A stretch of 64,000 nt of DNA from an uncultured Lachnospiraceae bacterium (GTDB taxonomy: Bacteria > Bacillota > Clostridia > Lachnospirales > Lachnospiraceae). Below the pieces are notes generated by a model. The model was not told where the DNA came from. It saw only the letters and a program-made list of their open reading frames with translations, and ran no database searches. The position numbers were made by a program, and so were the translations under genes. Below, piece after piece: positions 16,620-25,415 of this stretch (position 1 is the stretch's first letter; each line of letters begins with the position of its first letter). The DNA lies in contig CAJUDE010000044.1 of assembly GCA_910585295.1 (NCBI GenBank), positions 1 through 64,000 on the forward strand, read 5' to 3'.

Positions 16620-18506
16620 ATGAAGATAGGGCTTTTAGACGCTGATTTAATGGATCATGGGACGCGCCATCCGAACCTGGCATTGATGAAATTGTCAGGG
16701 TATTTGAAAGAGAAAGGGAATCAAGCCGCCTTGATTTACCGTTCTTACTTGGAGGTGTGCAACTATGATGAAGTTTATATATCCAAGGTATTTACATTTT
16801 CCAATATCCCAGATTGGGTATTGGAAAAGGAAAATGTGCATATAGGGGGGACGGGGTTTTTTACAGACGGCGGGCAGAGCTTACCAGATGAGATAGAACA
16901 CCATAAGCCAGATTATAGTTTGTATACCGAGTATGTAGAAGAGCAGATAGAAAGCGGCAGGAGCCGGACAGTTTTTGCAGATTATTTGGACTATTCCATA
17001 GGGTTTGCCACAAGGGGATGTTTCCGCAAATGCGCGTTTTGTGTCAACCAGAAATATGACAAAGCATTCCGGCATTCCCTTATTTCGGAATTTTATGATG
17101 GGGACAAGCCCTATATTTACCTGTGGGATGACAATATCCTGGCATACCCTAAGTGGGAGGAAGTGCTGGATGAGCTGGAGCGGACTGGGAAGCCTTTCCA
17201 GTTTCGCCAAGGCATTGACTTACGGCTGATGACAGACCGGGCGGCGTACCGGTTCAACCACACCCATTACCATGGCGACTTTATCTTTGCCTTTGACCAT
17301 TTGAAGGATAAGGGCAAGATTATTGAAAAAGTCCAGTTATGGAAGCGGTATTCTTCCAGGATATGTAAAATGTATGTGCTATGCGGCTTTGAATCCCAGG
17401 ATGAAAAGGATATTGCAAGCGTGTTTGAGAGGATTTGTGTGCTGATGAAGTATGGCAGCCTGCCATATATTATGCGTTATGAAAAGTATAAGGCAAGCAG
17501 GTTCAAAGGGATGTACATTGAGTTGGCAAGGTGGTGCAACCAGCCGCAGTTCTATAAGAAGAAATCATTCCGGGAATTTTGCATTGCCAACCAGGAATAT
17601 AAAAAAAGCCAGGAGTCAAACTGCGCCGCATACCAGGCAATGCTGGATTTTGAAGCGGAATTCCCAGAAATTGCAAAACAATATTTTGACCTGCGGTTTG
17701 ACCAGGAAAATATCTATCAGAACCAGTATGGGTATGGGAGGAAATATGCAAATAAGCCTTTGTGCAGCCAGTGCAAGCAGTCGGGGGCTTGCTGGCAGGA
17801 AATTCTTACGGGAGGCCCAGAGGTGGAAAAGGATTTTATCCGAATGTATTATGAAAAGGAAATTGATTTCCAGTGCCTTACATACCAAAACTCTGAGTGC
17901 GCCAGTATGGTGGACAGTATTGTGGGGCGGTTTACAGAAATCCTATTAAAGCATTCCATAGAAGAAATTGTGGACATTATCATATCCTCCGAAAGCCTGG
18001 AACCAGTTACTATGGGGAATATTCCCCAGCTCAGCCAGTTAGACAAAGGGATGTTCCACGTCATAGAAATCCTGATGGAGTCTGGGCAAGCCATGCTGTT
18101 TGAGGAATTAGGGTATTATCTGGAACAGAAGTACGGCAGTGATGAGCCAAAGGTTGGGGCGCAGAAAAAATATGGGGAAAACCATGGGAAGATGGCGGCG
18201 CTGATGGACCTTGCGGTGGTTGGGAAACAGGGGCAGCGCGCTATAGTTTACCCTTCCGTATTAGGGGAAGGGTTTTATAAAATGGGGCAAGAGATGCAGG
18301 AGGGGCTGGGAAAACGGCTGCTGCTTCGGATTCCTATGGTTCAAAATGTTTTTGTAAACCAGTCTGTGGGGCAGATTGATAAAGATATGGAAATTTTGTC
18401 GCTTTCCACAAGAAAAAGGAGAAGATCAAACGTAATAAATGTGGTAAAATCAATTATAGAGGGGAATGAAAATTTATCCAATCGAATTGGCTTTGAAGGC
18501 GAGTGA
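16620..18506 (+). CDS. Radical SAM protein with N-terminal B12-binding-like region, first gene of a putative DNA-modification/defence operon
   Basis: A 628-aa protein. Residues 1-125 resemble the cobalamin-binding-like lead of B12 radical SAM proteins (MKIGLLDADLMDHG...NLALMKLSGYLKEKG), though the DxHxxG cobalamin motif is not evident. The radical SAM cluster is C134-x3-C138-x2-C141 (RGCFRKCAFC), followed by barrel strands (YLWDDNIL, FRQGIDLRLM, MYVLCGFES). Further cysteines C382, C385, C391, C419 and C427 could ligate an auxiliary Fe-S cluster or zinc. The last 200 residues match nothing I know. It overlaps the helicase gene by 4 bp (GTGA), so they are translationally coupled. Likely role, by inference: a radical-based modification of nucleic acid or protein. 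Confidence 0.8.
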   Translation: MKIGLLDADLMDHGTRHPNLALMKLSGYLKEKGNQAALIYRSYLEVCNYDEVYISKVFTFSNIPDWVLEKENVHIGGTGFFTDGGQSLPDEIEHHKPDYSLYTEYVEEQIESGRSRTVFADYLDYSIGFATRGCFRKCAFCVNQKYDKAFRHSLISEFYDGDKPYIYLWDDNILAYPKWEEVLDELERTGKPFQFRQGIDLRLMTDRAAYRFNHTHYHGDFIFAFDHLKDKGKIIEKVQLWKRYSSRICKMYVLCGFESQDEKDIASVFERICVLMKYGSLPYIMRYEKYKASRFKGMYIELARWCNQPQFYKKKSFREFCIANQEYKKSQESNCAAYQAMLDFEAEFPEIAKQYFDLRFDQENIYQNQYGYGRKYANKPLCSQCKQSGACWQEILTGGPEVEKDFIRMYYEKEIDFQCLTYQNSECASMVDSIVGRFTEILLKHSIEEIVDIIISSESLEPVTMGNIPQLSQLDKGMFHVIEILMESGQAMLFEELGYYLEQKYGSDEPKVGAQKKYGENHGKMAALMDLAVVGKQGQRAIVYPSVLGEGFYKMGQEMQEGLGKRLLLRIPMVQNVFVNQSVGQIDKDMEILSLSTRKRRRSNVINVVKSIIEGNENLSNRIGFEGE

Positions 18507-20629
18507 TTTTCTTGGGGAATAATTTTAAAACGTTAGATTTGAAATCCAGCTATGAGACGGGGCAGGACGACCTGATTGAGGAGTTCTATGCCCCAGTATT
18601 GAAGTGTGCGGCTTCATACAATAGGATAGCTGGATTTTTTTCGTCCACAAGCCTTGCAGTTGCGGCAAAGGGAATTGCAGGGCTGATACAAAACCATGGA
18701 AAGATGAGGCTGATTTCCTGCCCGCGTTTGGATGAAAGGGATGTGGAAGTGATAAAAGAGGTTTTGGAGGATCCAGGGCAATTCCTAGAAGGCAAGCTTG
18801 GGGAGGCAATCCAGGATGATGTGGAGGACAGCTTTCAGGAAAACCATCTCCAGGCATTGGGGTGGATGCTGGCCCATGGATACTTGGAAATAAAATTGGC
18901 GTTGGTTTGCTTAAACGGCAAGTTATGCACCGCTGATGAAATGGAGCGGACGGGCATCTTCCATCAGAAGACAGGGATACTTACCGACCTTGATGGCAAC
19001 AAAATCTCTTTTAGCGGCTCCATAAATGAGACTGCATCTGGATGGCTCAACAATATAGAGGAATTTAAAGTATTCCGTTCATGGAATGAGGAGAGGAAGT
19101 ATCTTAAAAGCGATGAAAAGAAATTCCAGGCTTTTTGGGAAAATACCCGAAACAATGTAAGGACTTACCCTTTGCCAGAGCCGGTCCGCAAAAAGCTGAT
19201 TGAAAAGTCAAAACCATTTAGCCTGGAAGGGTTGATTGCCCAAAGCTATAGAAAGCATAGGAAAAAGAAACAGATTCTGGACACATTGGGGCTGTTCCCC
19301 TACCAGAAGGAAGCGGTAGGGCAATGGGAAAAGAATGGCTGCAAGCTGCTGCTCCAAATGGCGACTGGGACAGGCAAGACACGCACCGCCCTGGGCTGCA
19401 TGGCAAGATTGGGGCAGGAACGCCTTGTGGTGGTGGTAGCCTGCCCCCAAGGAACCTTGTCCCTGCAGTGGAAGGCAGAGGTGGAACAGTCCCCTTTGGA
19501 ATTTGGGGCAAGCCTGGTGGCGGATGGGACAAACCGGAAGTGGAAAAGCCAGCTGCAGGAAGTGCTGTTAAAAGTTGCGGCTGGCATTTATGAAAATGCA
19601 ATTATTTTTACCACCCATGCAATTAGCGCAAAAAAGGAGTTTGCAGAGGCTGTCAATAGCAGCAGCCCGTCCATCAACTATTTGTTTGTCGGGGATGAAG
19701 CCCATGGGTTTGGGGCGTTGGGAGCCAGGAAAGCGTTGTTAAGCAGGTATGGGAGCCGCGTGGGTTTGAGCGCGACCCCAAGCCGATGGTATGATGAAAG
19801 CGGTACAAGAATTTTAGAAGAATATTTCGGGGATGGGGTATACGAATTTTCTATTCGGGATGCATTGGCAACAATTAACCCCCTTACTGGGAAAACATTC
19901 CTGGCTCCATATCAATACCATCTGGAATTTGTGGATTTGACGGACGATGAATTGGAACATTACAGCTTACTTTCCAGCGGCATAAATAAATTGGCTCGGC
20001 GCAGTAAGGATTCGGATGCATATCGCAGGCAGCTAGAGCGTCTTTTGTTCCAGCGGGCAAATATTATTAAGGGGGCAGAAAACAAATATGGCAAACTAAA
20101 AGAAATCTTAAAGTCAATGGGGGACGTCAGCAACTTAATTATATTTGTATCCCCAGAACAATTGGAAACTGTGTTGGGGATTCTATATGGGATGGGCATT
20201 CCCGCCCAGGGCATTACAAAAGATACCAGGACGGCGCCAGAGGCAAGGTTCCATGGGCTGACAGAACGGCAGCATGCCATAAAATGCTTTCAAGAAGGGT
20301 ATATCAAAGCGCTGGTGGCAATCAAGTGCCTGGATGAAGGCATCGACATCCCAAGCGCCAGAAAGGCAATTTTATTGGCAAGCTCCATGAACCCGCGGGA
20401 ATATATCCAAAGGGTTGGGCGCGTGATACGGCAGGCGCAAGGGAAAAAGAACGCTGAAATCTGGGATATCTCCATCAGGCCTTGCAAGGACAGGGTAAAA
20501 AGCCAGGAACTGCGCAAATTTGAACAGATGGTATGTGAAAAGGAAAAGGTAAGGATTTATGATATGATAAAAGACGCCCAAAATAGCGCCGAGGCATTGA
20601 AAGCGCTATATGACGGGATGGGAGGGTAA
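18503..20629 (+). CDS. PLD-like nuclease fused to an SF2 DEAH-type helicase
   Basis: A 708-aa protein starting at the GTG overlapping the upstream stop. Residues 20-195 form a phospholipase-D-like nuclease domain with a single H154-x-K156 motif (FHQKTGILTD), then SGSINETASGW and NNIEEFKVF. A dimer would be needed for a full active site. Residues about 262-680 are the helicase: Q-like LFPYQKEAV, Walker A ATGTGKT (287-293), DEAH (398-401), SAT (423-425), EGIDIPS (612-618) and motif VI QRVGRVIR (636-643). All SF2 motors look intact. This architecture is common in restriction and phage-defence loci, where it translocates on DNA and cuts it. Confidence 0.88.
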   Translation: MIFLGNNFKTLDLKSSYETGQDDLIEEFYAPVLKCAASYNRIAGFFSSTSLAVAAKGIAGLIQNHGKMRLISCPRLDERDVEVIKEVLEDPGQFLEGKLGEAIQDDVEDSFQENHLQALGWMLAHGYLEIKLALVCLNGKLCTADEMERTGIFHQKTGILTDLDGNKISFSGSINETASGWLNNIEEFKVFRSWNEERKYLKSDEKKFQAFWENTRNNVRTYPLPEPVRKKLIEKSKPFSLEGLIAQSYRKHRKKKQILDTLGLFPYQKEAVGQWEKNGCKLLLQMATGTGKTRTALGCMARLGQERLVVVVACPQGTLSLQWKAEVEQSPLEFGASLVADGTNRKWKSQLQEVLLKVAAGIYENAIIFTTHAISAKKEFAEAVNSSSPSINYLFVGDEAHGFGALGARKALLSRYGSRVGLSATPSRWYDESGTRILEEYFGDGVYEFSIRDALATINPLTGKTFLAPYQYHLEFVDLTDDELEHYSLLSSGINKLARRSKDSDAYRRQLERLLFQRANIIKGAENKYGKLKEILKSMGDVSNLIIFVSPEQLETVLGILYGMGIPAQGITKDTRTAPEARFHGLTERQHAIKCFQEGYIKALVAIKCLDEGIDIPSARKAILLASSMNPREYIQRVGRVIRQAQGKKNAEIWDISIRPCKDRVKSQELRKFEQMVCEKEKVRIYDMIKDAQNSAEALKALYDGMGG

Positions 20630-20630
20630 A

Positions 20631-20801
20631 ATGGCAATTAACAAAACTATTTTGAAAAAAATAGCAGAGAAAACCAAAAATGACAAGAAACAGAAGGAAT
20701 TTATTGTAAAGATTTTGGATGAAGAGAATAAGGGGCTTGGGCAATTCACAAAGGTTTATGAAAAGCTGATAAAAGAGTCCGTCTGGGGAGGGCAGCAATG
20801 A
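20631..20801 (+). CDS. Small basic protein of 56 aa in the radical SAM/helicase operon
   Basis: MAINKTILKKIAEKTKNDKK and onward: lysine-rich, predicted helical, no recognised motif. GGGAGGG precedes the ATG. It starts one base after the helicase stop and overlaps the ATPase start by 4 bp. Its tight placement between two large genes argues for a conserved subunit or adaptor. Confidence 0.65.
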   Translation: MAINKTILKKIAEKTKNDKKQKEFIVKILDEENKGLGQFTKVYEKLIKESVWGGQQ

Positions 20802-22750
20802 GGATAGAAAGCGTTGAGGTTTTGAATTACCGCCAGTTCCGAAAGGTGGAATTTAATTTTGAACCTGCAAACAGCCATGACATACATATTATCTTGGGGA
20901 ATAACGGCACAGGCAAAACAAATCTGCTAAATGCAATTTCCTGGTGCTTTTATGAGAAGGAACCCCATTTAGGGATGGAACATAGGGCGAAGAAAAAAAT
21001 TAATACTGCCGCCCTGCAAGAGGCAATCCAGAAGAAAGAAGAAAAATGCCTGGTGCAGGTCCGTGTAAAAGTTGGCGTGGACCAGAAAAAAATTATATTT
21101 GACAGGACTCAGGAATTCAGGGCCGTGCAGGAGCCGTTTGAATATAAGCCGAACTTTGTGGTGACGGTAATGGCGTCTTCTGGGACCCATGTGCTGACCG
21201 ATAAAGATGAGATAGGGAATATGGTGAAGCAATACCTGCCAGAAGAAATCAGCGAGTATTTCTTCTTTGACGGGGAGCAGCTTGACCAATATTTTATCAG
21301 CAACCAGGGAGAAAAAATCCATCATGCCATTTATAATATTTCCCAGGTCAACTTGCTGCATTCTATGCAGGAACGCCTTGGGAAGGTGGTCCGTATGTTC
21401 CAGCAGGAAGCAGGCAGGAAAAATGTTGGGATTAAGGAGCTGAATGGGAGGAAAGAGAGGGCGGAAACTGCCGTGGGGCAGTTGGAGGCCAGCATTGCAG
21501 AATGCAAAAAACAGTACGCAATGGCGGACAGTGAGGTCACTGCCTGCAATGAATACTTGGCTGGGAAAGAAGGGGTGCCTGAGAAGGAACAGGAATATCA
21601 GGATTTGGCGCGGCAGCTACAGGAGAAAGAACAGGAATGGGAACAGCATTTAGCTGAGTTTAAAGAGTTCTTGCGGGAATATACCATATTGTTTTCCTTA
21701 TACCCCAAAATGAAGGTTATGCTGGATATGATAAATGGAAAAGAAAGCCAGGGGGAGCTTCCGCCCAATATTGACAAACATTTTCTAGAGAAGATGCTCA
21801 AAGCCCATACCTGTTATATCTGCGGGCGGGATATGGATTCTGGGGAGGAGGAAAAGGTCAAAAAGCTGTTGGGGCAATTGCAGCTATCGTCGGAAGCCTC
21901 CCATTTATTAATGAAAATAAAAAGCCCGCTGGAAGAATCCATAAGGCAGTGCGAAAGGTATCCGGCAAGAAGGGAGGGGTTGGAAAAACGGGAAAAGAAA
22001 ATTCAAAATGAAAGGAAAGTGATGCAGGAGAAATTTAACAAGCTGGACGCATTTTTGAAAACATTCCAGGATAAAGGAAAAGTGCGCCAAATGCATGAGC
22101 GGCGTTCCCAATTTATGGGAATAAGGCAAAAAAACCAAGAGGATATTATCAGGCTTGAAATGCAGCTTGGGCAGTCCCAAAAGGAATTGAGGCAGGCCGC
22201 GGCAGAATTAAGCCGTGCGATTGAAAGCCAGAAAGAGTTGAAATCATTAGAACAGCAAATAAATTTTGCAGAGAAAGCGAAAGCGGTTGTAATGGAAATC
22301 GAAGAAGAGATGATGGGGGAGACAAAAGAAGAAATCACCAAGGCGACCATGGGAATTTTCCAGGAATTGGACTGGAAGACAGAAACTTTCAGCCATATTG
22401 AACTGGACGCTTCCTATGCATTGGAGCTTTATGACAAGTATGGGTATCCCATGGTGGGTGCATGCAGCGCGGCGGAGCGGGCGTTGCTTGCATTGTCATT
22501 TACCCTTGCCCTGCAAAAAGTTTCAGGGTATCATTCCATGCTGTTTATAGATACCCCGGTGGGGCGGGTGGATTTAGAGAATAGGGCGAATTTTGCGGCT
22601 GTGTTAAGGCAGCTCTCTCAGGATAAGCAGATCATTATCACGTTTACCCCTTCTGAGTATTCCCAGGAAATCAGGGATATTTTGGAACCGCATATAAGCA
22701 CATTTAAGGAACTCAAAACAACAGATGAAAGTGAAGTATACATTGGGTAG
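20798..22750 (+). CDS. DndD-like SMC/Rad50-type ATPase with zinc hook
   Basis: A 650-aa protein. Walker A is GNNGTGKT (residues 34-41) followed by NLLNAISWCFY. YFFFDGE (154-160) is a hallmark of DndD-type ATPases of DNA phosphorothioation systems. Long coiled coils (about 185-300 and 375-510) flank a CxxC zinc hook (C339-Y-I-C342). The C-terminal lobe has the ABC signature SAAER (557-561; usually SAGE/SGGE, so an Ala replaces Gly) and Walker B LFIDTPVGRVD (582-592), again DndD-like. It should couple ATP hydrolysis to DNA binding or tethering. No DndC-type PAPS-reductase-like sulfur transferase is encoded nearby, so this is not a standard Dnd locus. Confidence 0.85.
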   Translation: MRIESVEVLNYRQFRKVEFNFEPANSHDIHIILGNNGTGKTNLLNAISWCFYEKEPHLGMEHRAKKKINTAALQEAIQKKEEKCLVQVRVKVGVDQKKIIFDRTQEFRAVQEPFEYKPNFVVTVMASSGTHVLTDKDEIGNMVKQYLPEEISEYFFFDGEQLDQYFISNQGEKIHHAIYNISQVNLLHSMQERLGKVVRMFQQEAGRKNVGIKELNGRKERAETAVGQLEASIAECKKQYAMADSEVTACNEYLAGKEGVPEKEQEYQDLARQLQEKEQEWEQHLAEFKEFLREYTILFSLYPKMKVMLDMINGKESQGELPPNIDKHFLEKMLKAHTCYICGRDMDSGEEEKVKKLLGQLQLSSEASHLLMKIKSPLEESIRQCERYPARREGLEKREKKIQNERKVMQEKFNKLDAFLKTFQDKGKVRQMHERRSQFMGIRQKNQEDIIRLEMQLGQSQKELRQAAAELSRAIESQKELKSLEQQINFAEKAKAVVMEIEEEMMGETKEEITKATMGIFQELDWKTETFSHIELDASYALELYDKYGYPMVGACSAAERALLALSFTLALQKVSGYHSMLFIDTPVGRVDLENRANFAAVLRQLSQDKQIIITFTPSEYSQEIRDILEPHISTFKELKTTDESEVYIG

Positions 22751-22758
22751 GTAACGTT

Positions 22759-23193
22759 ATGGGTGAAAAAGCAGTAAAAATTTTGCATTGTTCTAAAGAT
22801 GCAAAAGACACAATCGACAAAGTGGACGCCGCAAAATTTCTTGGGCTTGACCTTAAGAGCTGTCCCCGTATAGATTTATTTCTGTTTGCCTTCGCTTTGG
22901 GCGTGGAGAGCGGAATTGAGACGGAACTCGCAAAACCGGACACTTTAGTCCGGGGGGAGTATATCAATACCAAAAATGAAGCGTTCCTATACGCCTCCTA
23001 TTATGCAGATTTGGAAGCGGAAAAGGGAGCCGAGGCGCTTACAGAAATAGGAAGCGTATATGGAAAAGCCCAAAAGTATGCAAATACGGGGTTTAAATTA
23101 ATTGACGGCATGCTTGGGAAATCAGAAGAAGTGGTTCGTATGGAATTGTTAAAAGAACTGGACGGCATGTACCAGAAAATAATAGGGGAGTGA
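22759..23193 (+). CDS. Small helical protein, last gene of the radical SAM/helicase/DndD-like operon
   Basis: 144 residues, predicted nearly all helical (DLFLFAFALGVESGIETEL, EAFLYASYYADLEAEKG, YANTGFKLIDGMLGKSEEVV). It starts 9 bp after the DndD-like gene. Position and size recall DndE, the small DNA-binding partner of DndD, but I see no clear DndE sequence match. I do not recognise the family; its placement says it belongs to the same machine. Confidence 0.65.
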   Translation: MGEKAVKILHCSKDAKDTIDKVDAAKFLGLDLKSCPRIDLFLFAFALGVESGIETELAKPDTLVRGEYINTKNEAFLYASYYADLEAEKGAEALTEIGSVYGKAQKYANTGFKLIDGMLGKSEEVVRMELLKELDGMYQKIIGE

Positions 23194-23226
23194 TATTTTA
23201 GGCTCCCAGAAAGGATGTGTACCAGT

Positions 23227-23880
23227 ATGTATAAGCAGATTGATGAAAGGATTGCCCGCCTGCTGGAAAAGTTTTCAGAGGAACCAAAGGAAAATTCCGT
23301 ATGGGATGAGGAGGTAGCGTGGGGGCCTCCAATGTCAGAGGAAGATGCGGCGGCTTACGAGAAGGAAAAAGGCATCCATTTGCCGAAAGAGTACCGGAGG
23401 TTTATCACTACCGTAGGCGCAAGCGGCAATCAGCCTTTTTATGGGCTGACCCATCTGGCTGAACAGGATGAGGAAGAATGCGTCCCGGAGCAGCCCTTCC
23501 CATTTACCCTGGACCATTTTCCTTTTTTCCTCTATATGACAGAGGAGGAAATGGATAATTTTGACTATCATGCAGCTTGCGCTGGGTTTTTGCACCTTTG
23601 TACCGAAGGGTGCGGCATGGACAGTATCCTTATTGTAAATACCGCAAACCCGGAAGTCCACGGCACAGTCTGGTACTTTGACTTTGCCAATGATTACGGC
23701 ATCATCCCTATGCGGGATGAAAAAACTGGCGCGCCGTTCCATTTTCTGGATTGGCTGGAATACTGGGTCGATCAGGATAAATCAGAGGAAAGCTTCAGCT
23801 TTGCAGATACGGCTCCAGTACCAGACCCTCCAGACAACCCACAAATTATGGGCAGGTTAATGGGGTGGATTGAGGATTAG
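23227..23880 (+). CDS. SMI1/KNR4 (SUKH) family protein
   Basis: A 217-aa protein with the SUKH pattern: MSEEDAAAYEKEKGIHLPKE then YRRFITTVGASG, later GFLHLCTEGCGMDSILIV and HFLDWLEYWVDQ. I take ATG 23227, about 9 bp after AAAGGAT; the ATG at 23215 sits directly on that ribosome binding site. Probably an immunity or regulatory SUKH protein. It follows the defence-like operon by 34 bp but is transcribed after a small gap, so membership is uncertain. Confidence 0.8.
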   Translation: MYKQIDERIARLLEKFSEEPKENSVWDEEVAWGPPMSEEDAAAYEKEKGIHLPKEYRRFITTVGASGNQPFYGLTHLAEQDEEECVPEQPFPFTLDHFPFFLYMTEEEMDNFDYHAACAGFLHLCTEGCGMDSILIVNTANPEVHGTVWYFDFANDYGIIPMRDEKTGAPFHFLDWLEYWVDQDKSEESFSFADTAPVPDPPDNPQIMGRLMGWIED

Positions 23881-24022
23881 CCAAATACCCGCGTAAGCGC
23901 TGTTGCTTGTCCCGTTGCCCATGGGAATATAAATTTTTCAAAAAAATTTTATGATACTGCAATAAAATTACTTCCTTTTGCGTTATCTCAGTAACAAACA
24001 AAAACAAAAGGAGGTAATTTTT

Positions 24023-24805
24023 ATGAAAAGAAATTATGTAAAAGGGTTGATAGCAGGGGCGATGGCATTGAGCTTAGCGGCAGGGACGCCAGTCCCAGTA
24101 TCCGCACATCAGGCAGGCAGCGGCAACCTGGAAATTTCTGTGGAAGCGAAAGAGAAAAAGCCAGAAGGCGCCAATAAGCCGCAGGACACCAAGAAACCGG
24201 AGGATAGCAAGAAGCCAGAAGATACGAAAAAGCCTGGGAAAGCAAAGGCGCAGGAAGTTGGGAAAGTTACTTGCACCTCGGCTGGAAAAGTGAATATTTC
24301 CTTTAAGCAGAAAGTGACCTATACCGATGCGTTGAAGGCAGTGATTACTGATGAAGCCGGAACAGAAATCCCATGTAAAATCACCAAGAAGAACAAAAGC
24401 CTGCTGACGGTTTCTGTAAGCGGGCTGGTAAAAGGGCAGAAGTATACCATTTCCATTGAGGGGATCCTTGGCAAAGAATCCTCAGAGGCAGTGGTGATTA
24501 AGAAAGAATTTACAGCGAAAGGCATGAAAACAAAGTGCAAAGTGGGCAATGCAACGGTGGAAGGCAAAAAATTTGTCGTCCTGAAAATGAAGTCCGCCGC
24601 ATACTACAAGGATGCAACTGTAGAAGTGAAAGATTCCAAAGGCAATGCTTGCGATGCAAAAATTGTTAAGAAAGCAAAAGGCTCTGTAAAGGTACAAATC
24701 ACCGGCATGAAGAAAGGTGAAACATATACCATTACCATCAATGGCATTCGGACAAAGAAAGAAAAGAACTATGGTTCCATTACCAGGACAGTCACTGTGA
24801 AGTAA
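24023..24805 (+). CDS. Secreted protein with Lys/Pro-rich linker and two Ig-like repeats
   Basis: A 260-aa protein from the ATG at 24023 with a perfect AGGAGG. Signal peptide at residues 1-29 (KGLIAGAMALSLAAGTPVPV, cleavage near SAHQA). A low-complexity linker with repeats of KKPEDTKKPEDS follows, then two similar beta-rich modules of about 80 residues. Each ends in a ...KGQKYTISIEGI / KKGETYTITINGI motif, like bacterial Ig or fibronectin-like repeats. No cell-wall anchor signal is visible. It lies directly upstream of an ECF sigma/RsgI pair and may be a target of that pair. Function unknown. Confidence 0.7.
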   Translation: MKRNYVKGLIAGAMALSLAAGTPVPVSAHQAGSGNLEISVEAKEKKPEGANKPQDTKKPEDSKKPEDTKKPGKAKAQEVGKVTCTSAGKVNISFKQKVTYTDALKAVITDEAGTEIPCKITKKNKSLLTVSVSGLVKGQKYTISIEGILGKESSEAVVIKKEFTAKGMKTKCKVGNATVEGKKFVVLKMKSAAYYKDATVEVKDSKGNACDAKIVKKAKGSVKVQITGMKKGETYTITINGIRTKKEKNYGSITRTVTVK

Positions 24806-24860
24806 GAAGTTTGTGAAATCTCTGTTTTAACAAAAGATATAGTAAGAAAGGGGTATTTGG

Positions 24861-25415
24861 ATGCAGGGAGCCGCTCCAAAACGAAAAGTTTATATTGATA
24901 AGCAATTGTTTGAACGGATTCGCCAGGGCGACCAGGATGCGTTTGAGAAGCTGTATGAGATTACCTATACGCCTCTTTACGCATTCCTCCTTTCCTATAC
25001 CCTAAATCGGGAAGATGCGCAGGATTTACTGCATGACACATTTATACAGATATTGAAAAATTGCCAACAGTACCAGGAACAAGGGAACCCCATGGCATGG
25101 ATGATGAAGATTGCCAAAAACCTTTTTTTGTCAAAGTGCAGGAAAGGCCATGCAGAAAACTTGAATTTTGAAGAGATGGAAAATGACCTGGGCTTTGATG
25201 ATATGTCAAATATAGATAACCGGATGGTGTTAGAAAAAATGTTTGAGGTCCTTTCACAAGAAGACAGGAACCTAATTATATTGCATGATGTTAGCGGCAT
25301 GAAACACAGGGAAATTGCTGAGGTGATGGGCATGCCATTAGGGACGGTCCTAGCCCGGTACAACAGAGGAATTCGGAAGTTGCAGAAGGAATATAGTGAG
25401 AGGCGGCCAATATGA
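24861..25415 (+). CDS. ECF-type RNA polymerase sigma factor
   Basis: 184 residues. Region 2 is QGDQDAFEKLYEITYTPLYA...NREDAQDLLHDTFIQI, and region 4 is LSQEDRNLIILHDVSGMKHR followed by EIAEVMGMPLGTV. It is preceded by GAAAGGGG. Its TGA overlaps the ATG of an RsgI-like anti-sigma gene (ATGA), a classic coupled pair. The paired anti-sigma has a RsgI-type domain although this sigma is ECF-like rather than SigI-like. Confidence 0.9.
   Translation: MQGAAPKRKVYIDKQLFERIRQGDQDAFEKLYEITYTPLYAFLLSYTLNREDAQDLLHDTFIQILKNCQQYQEQGNPMAWMMKIAKNLFLSKCRKGHAENLNFEEMENDLGFDDMSNIDNRMVLEKMFEVLSQEDRNLIILHDVSGMKHREIAEVMGMPLGTVLARYNRGIRKLQKEYSERRPI

Noticed and set aside
20798..23193. Standard Dnd phosphorothioation locus
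   Set aside because: Although the ATPase is DndD-like, no DndB, DndC (PAPS-reductase-like) or cysteine desulfurase is present, and the small last protein does not show a clear DndE sequence.
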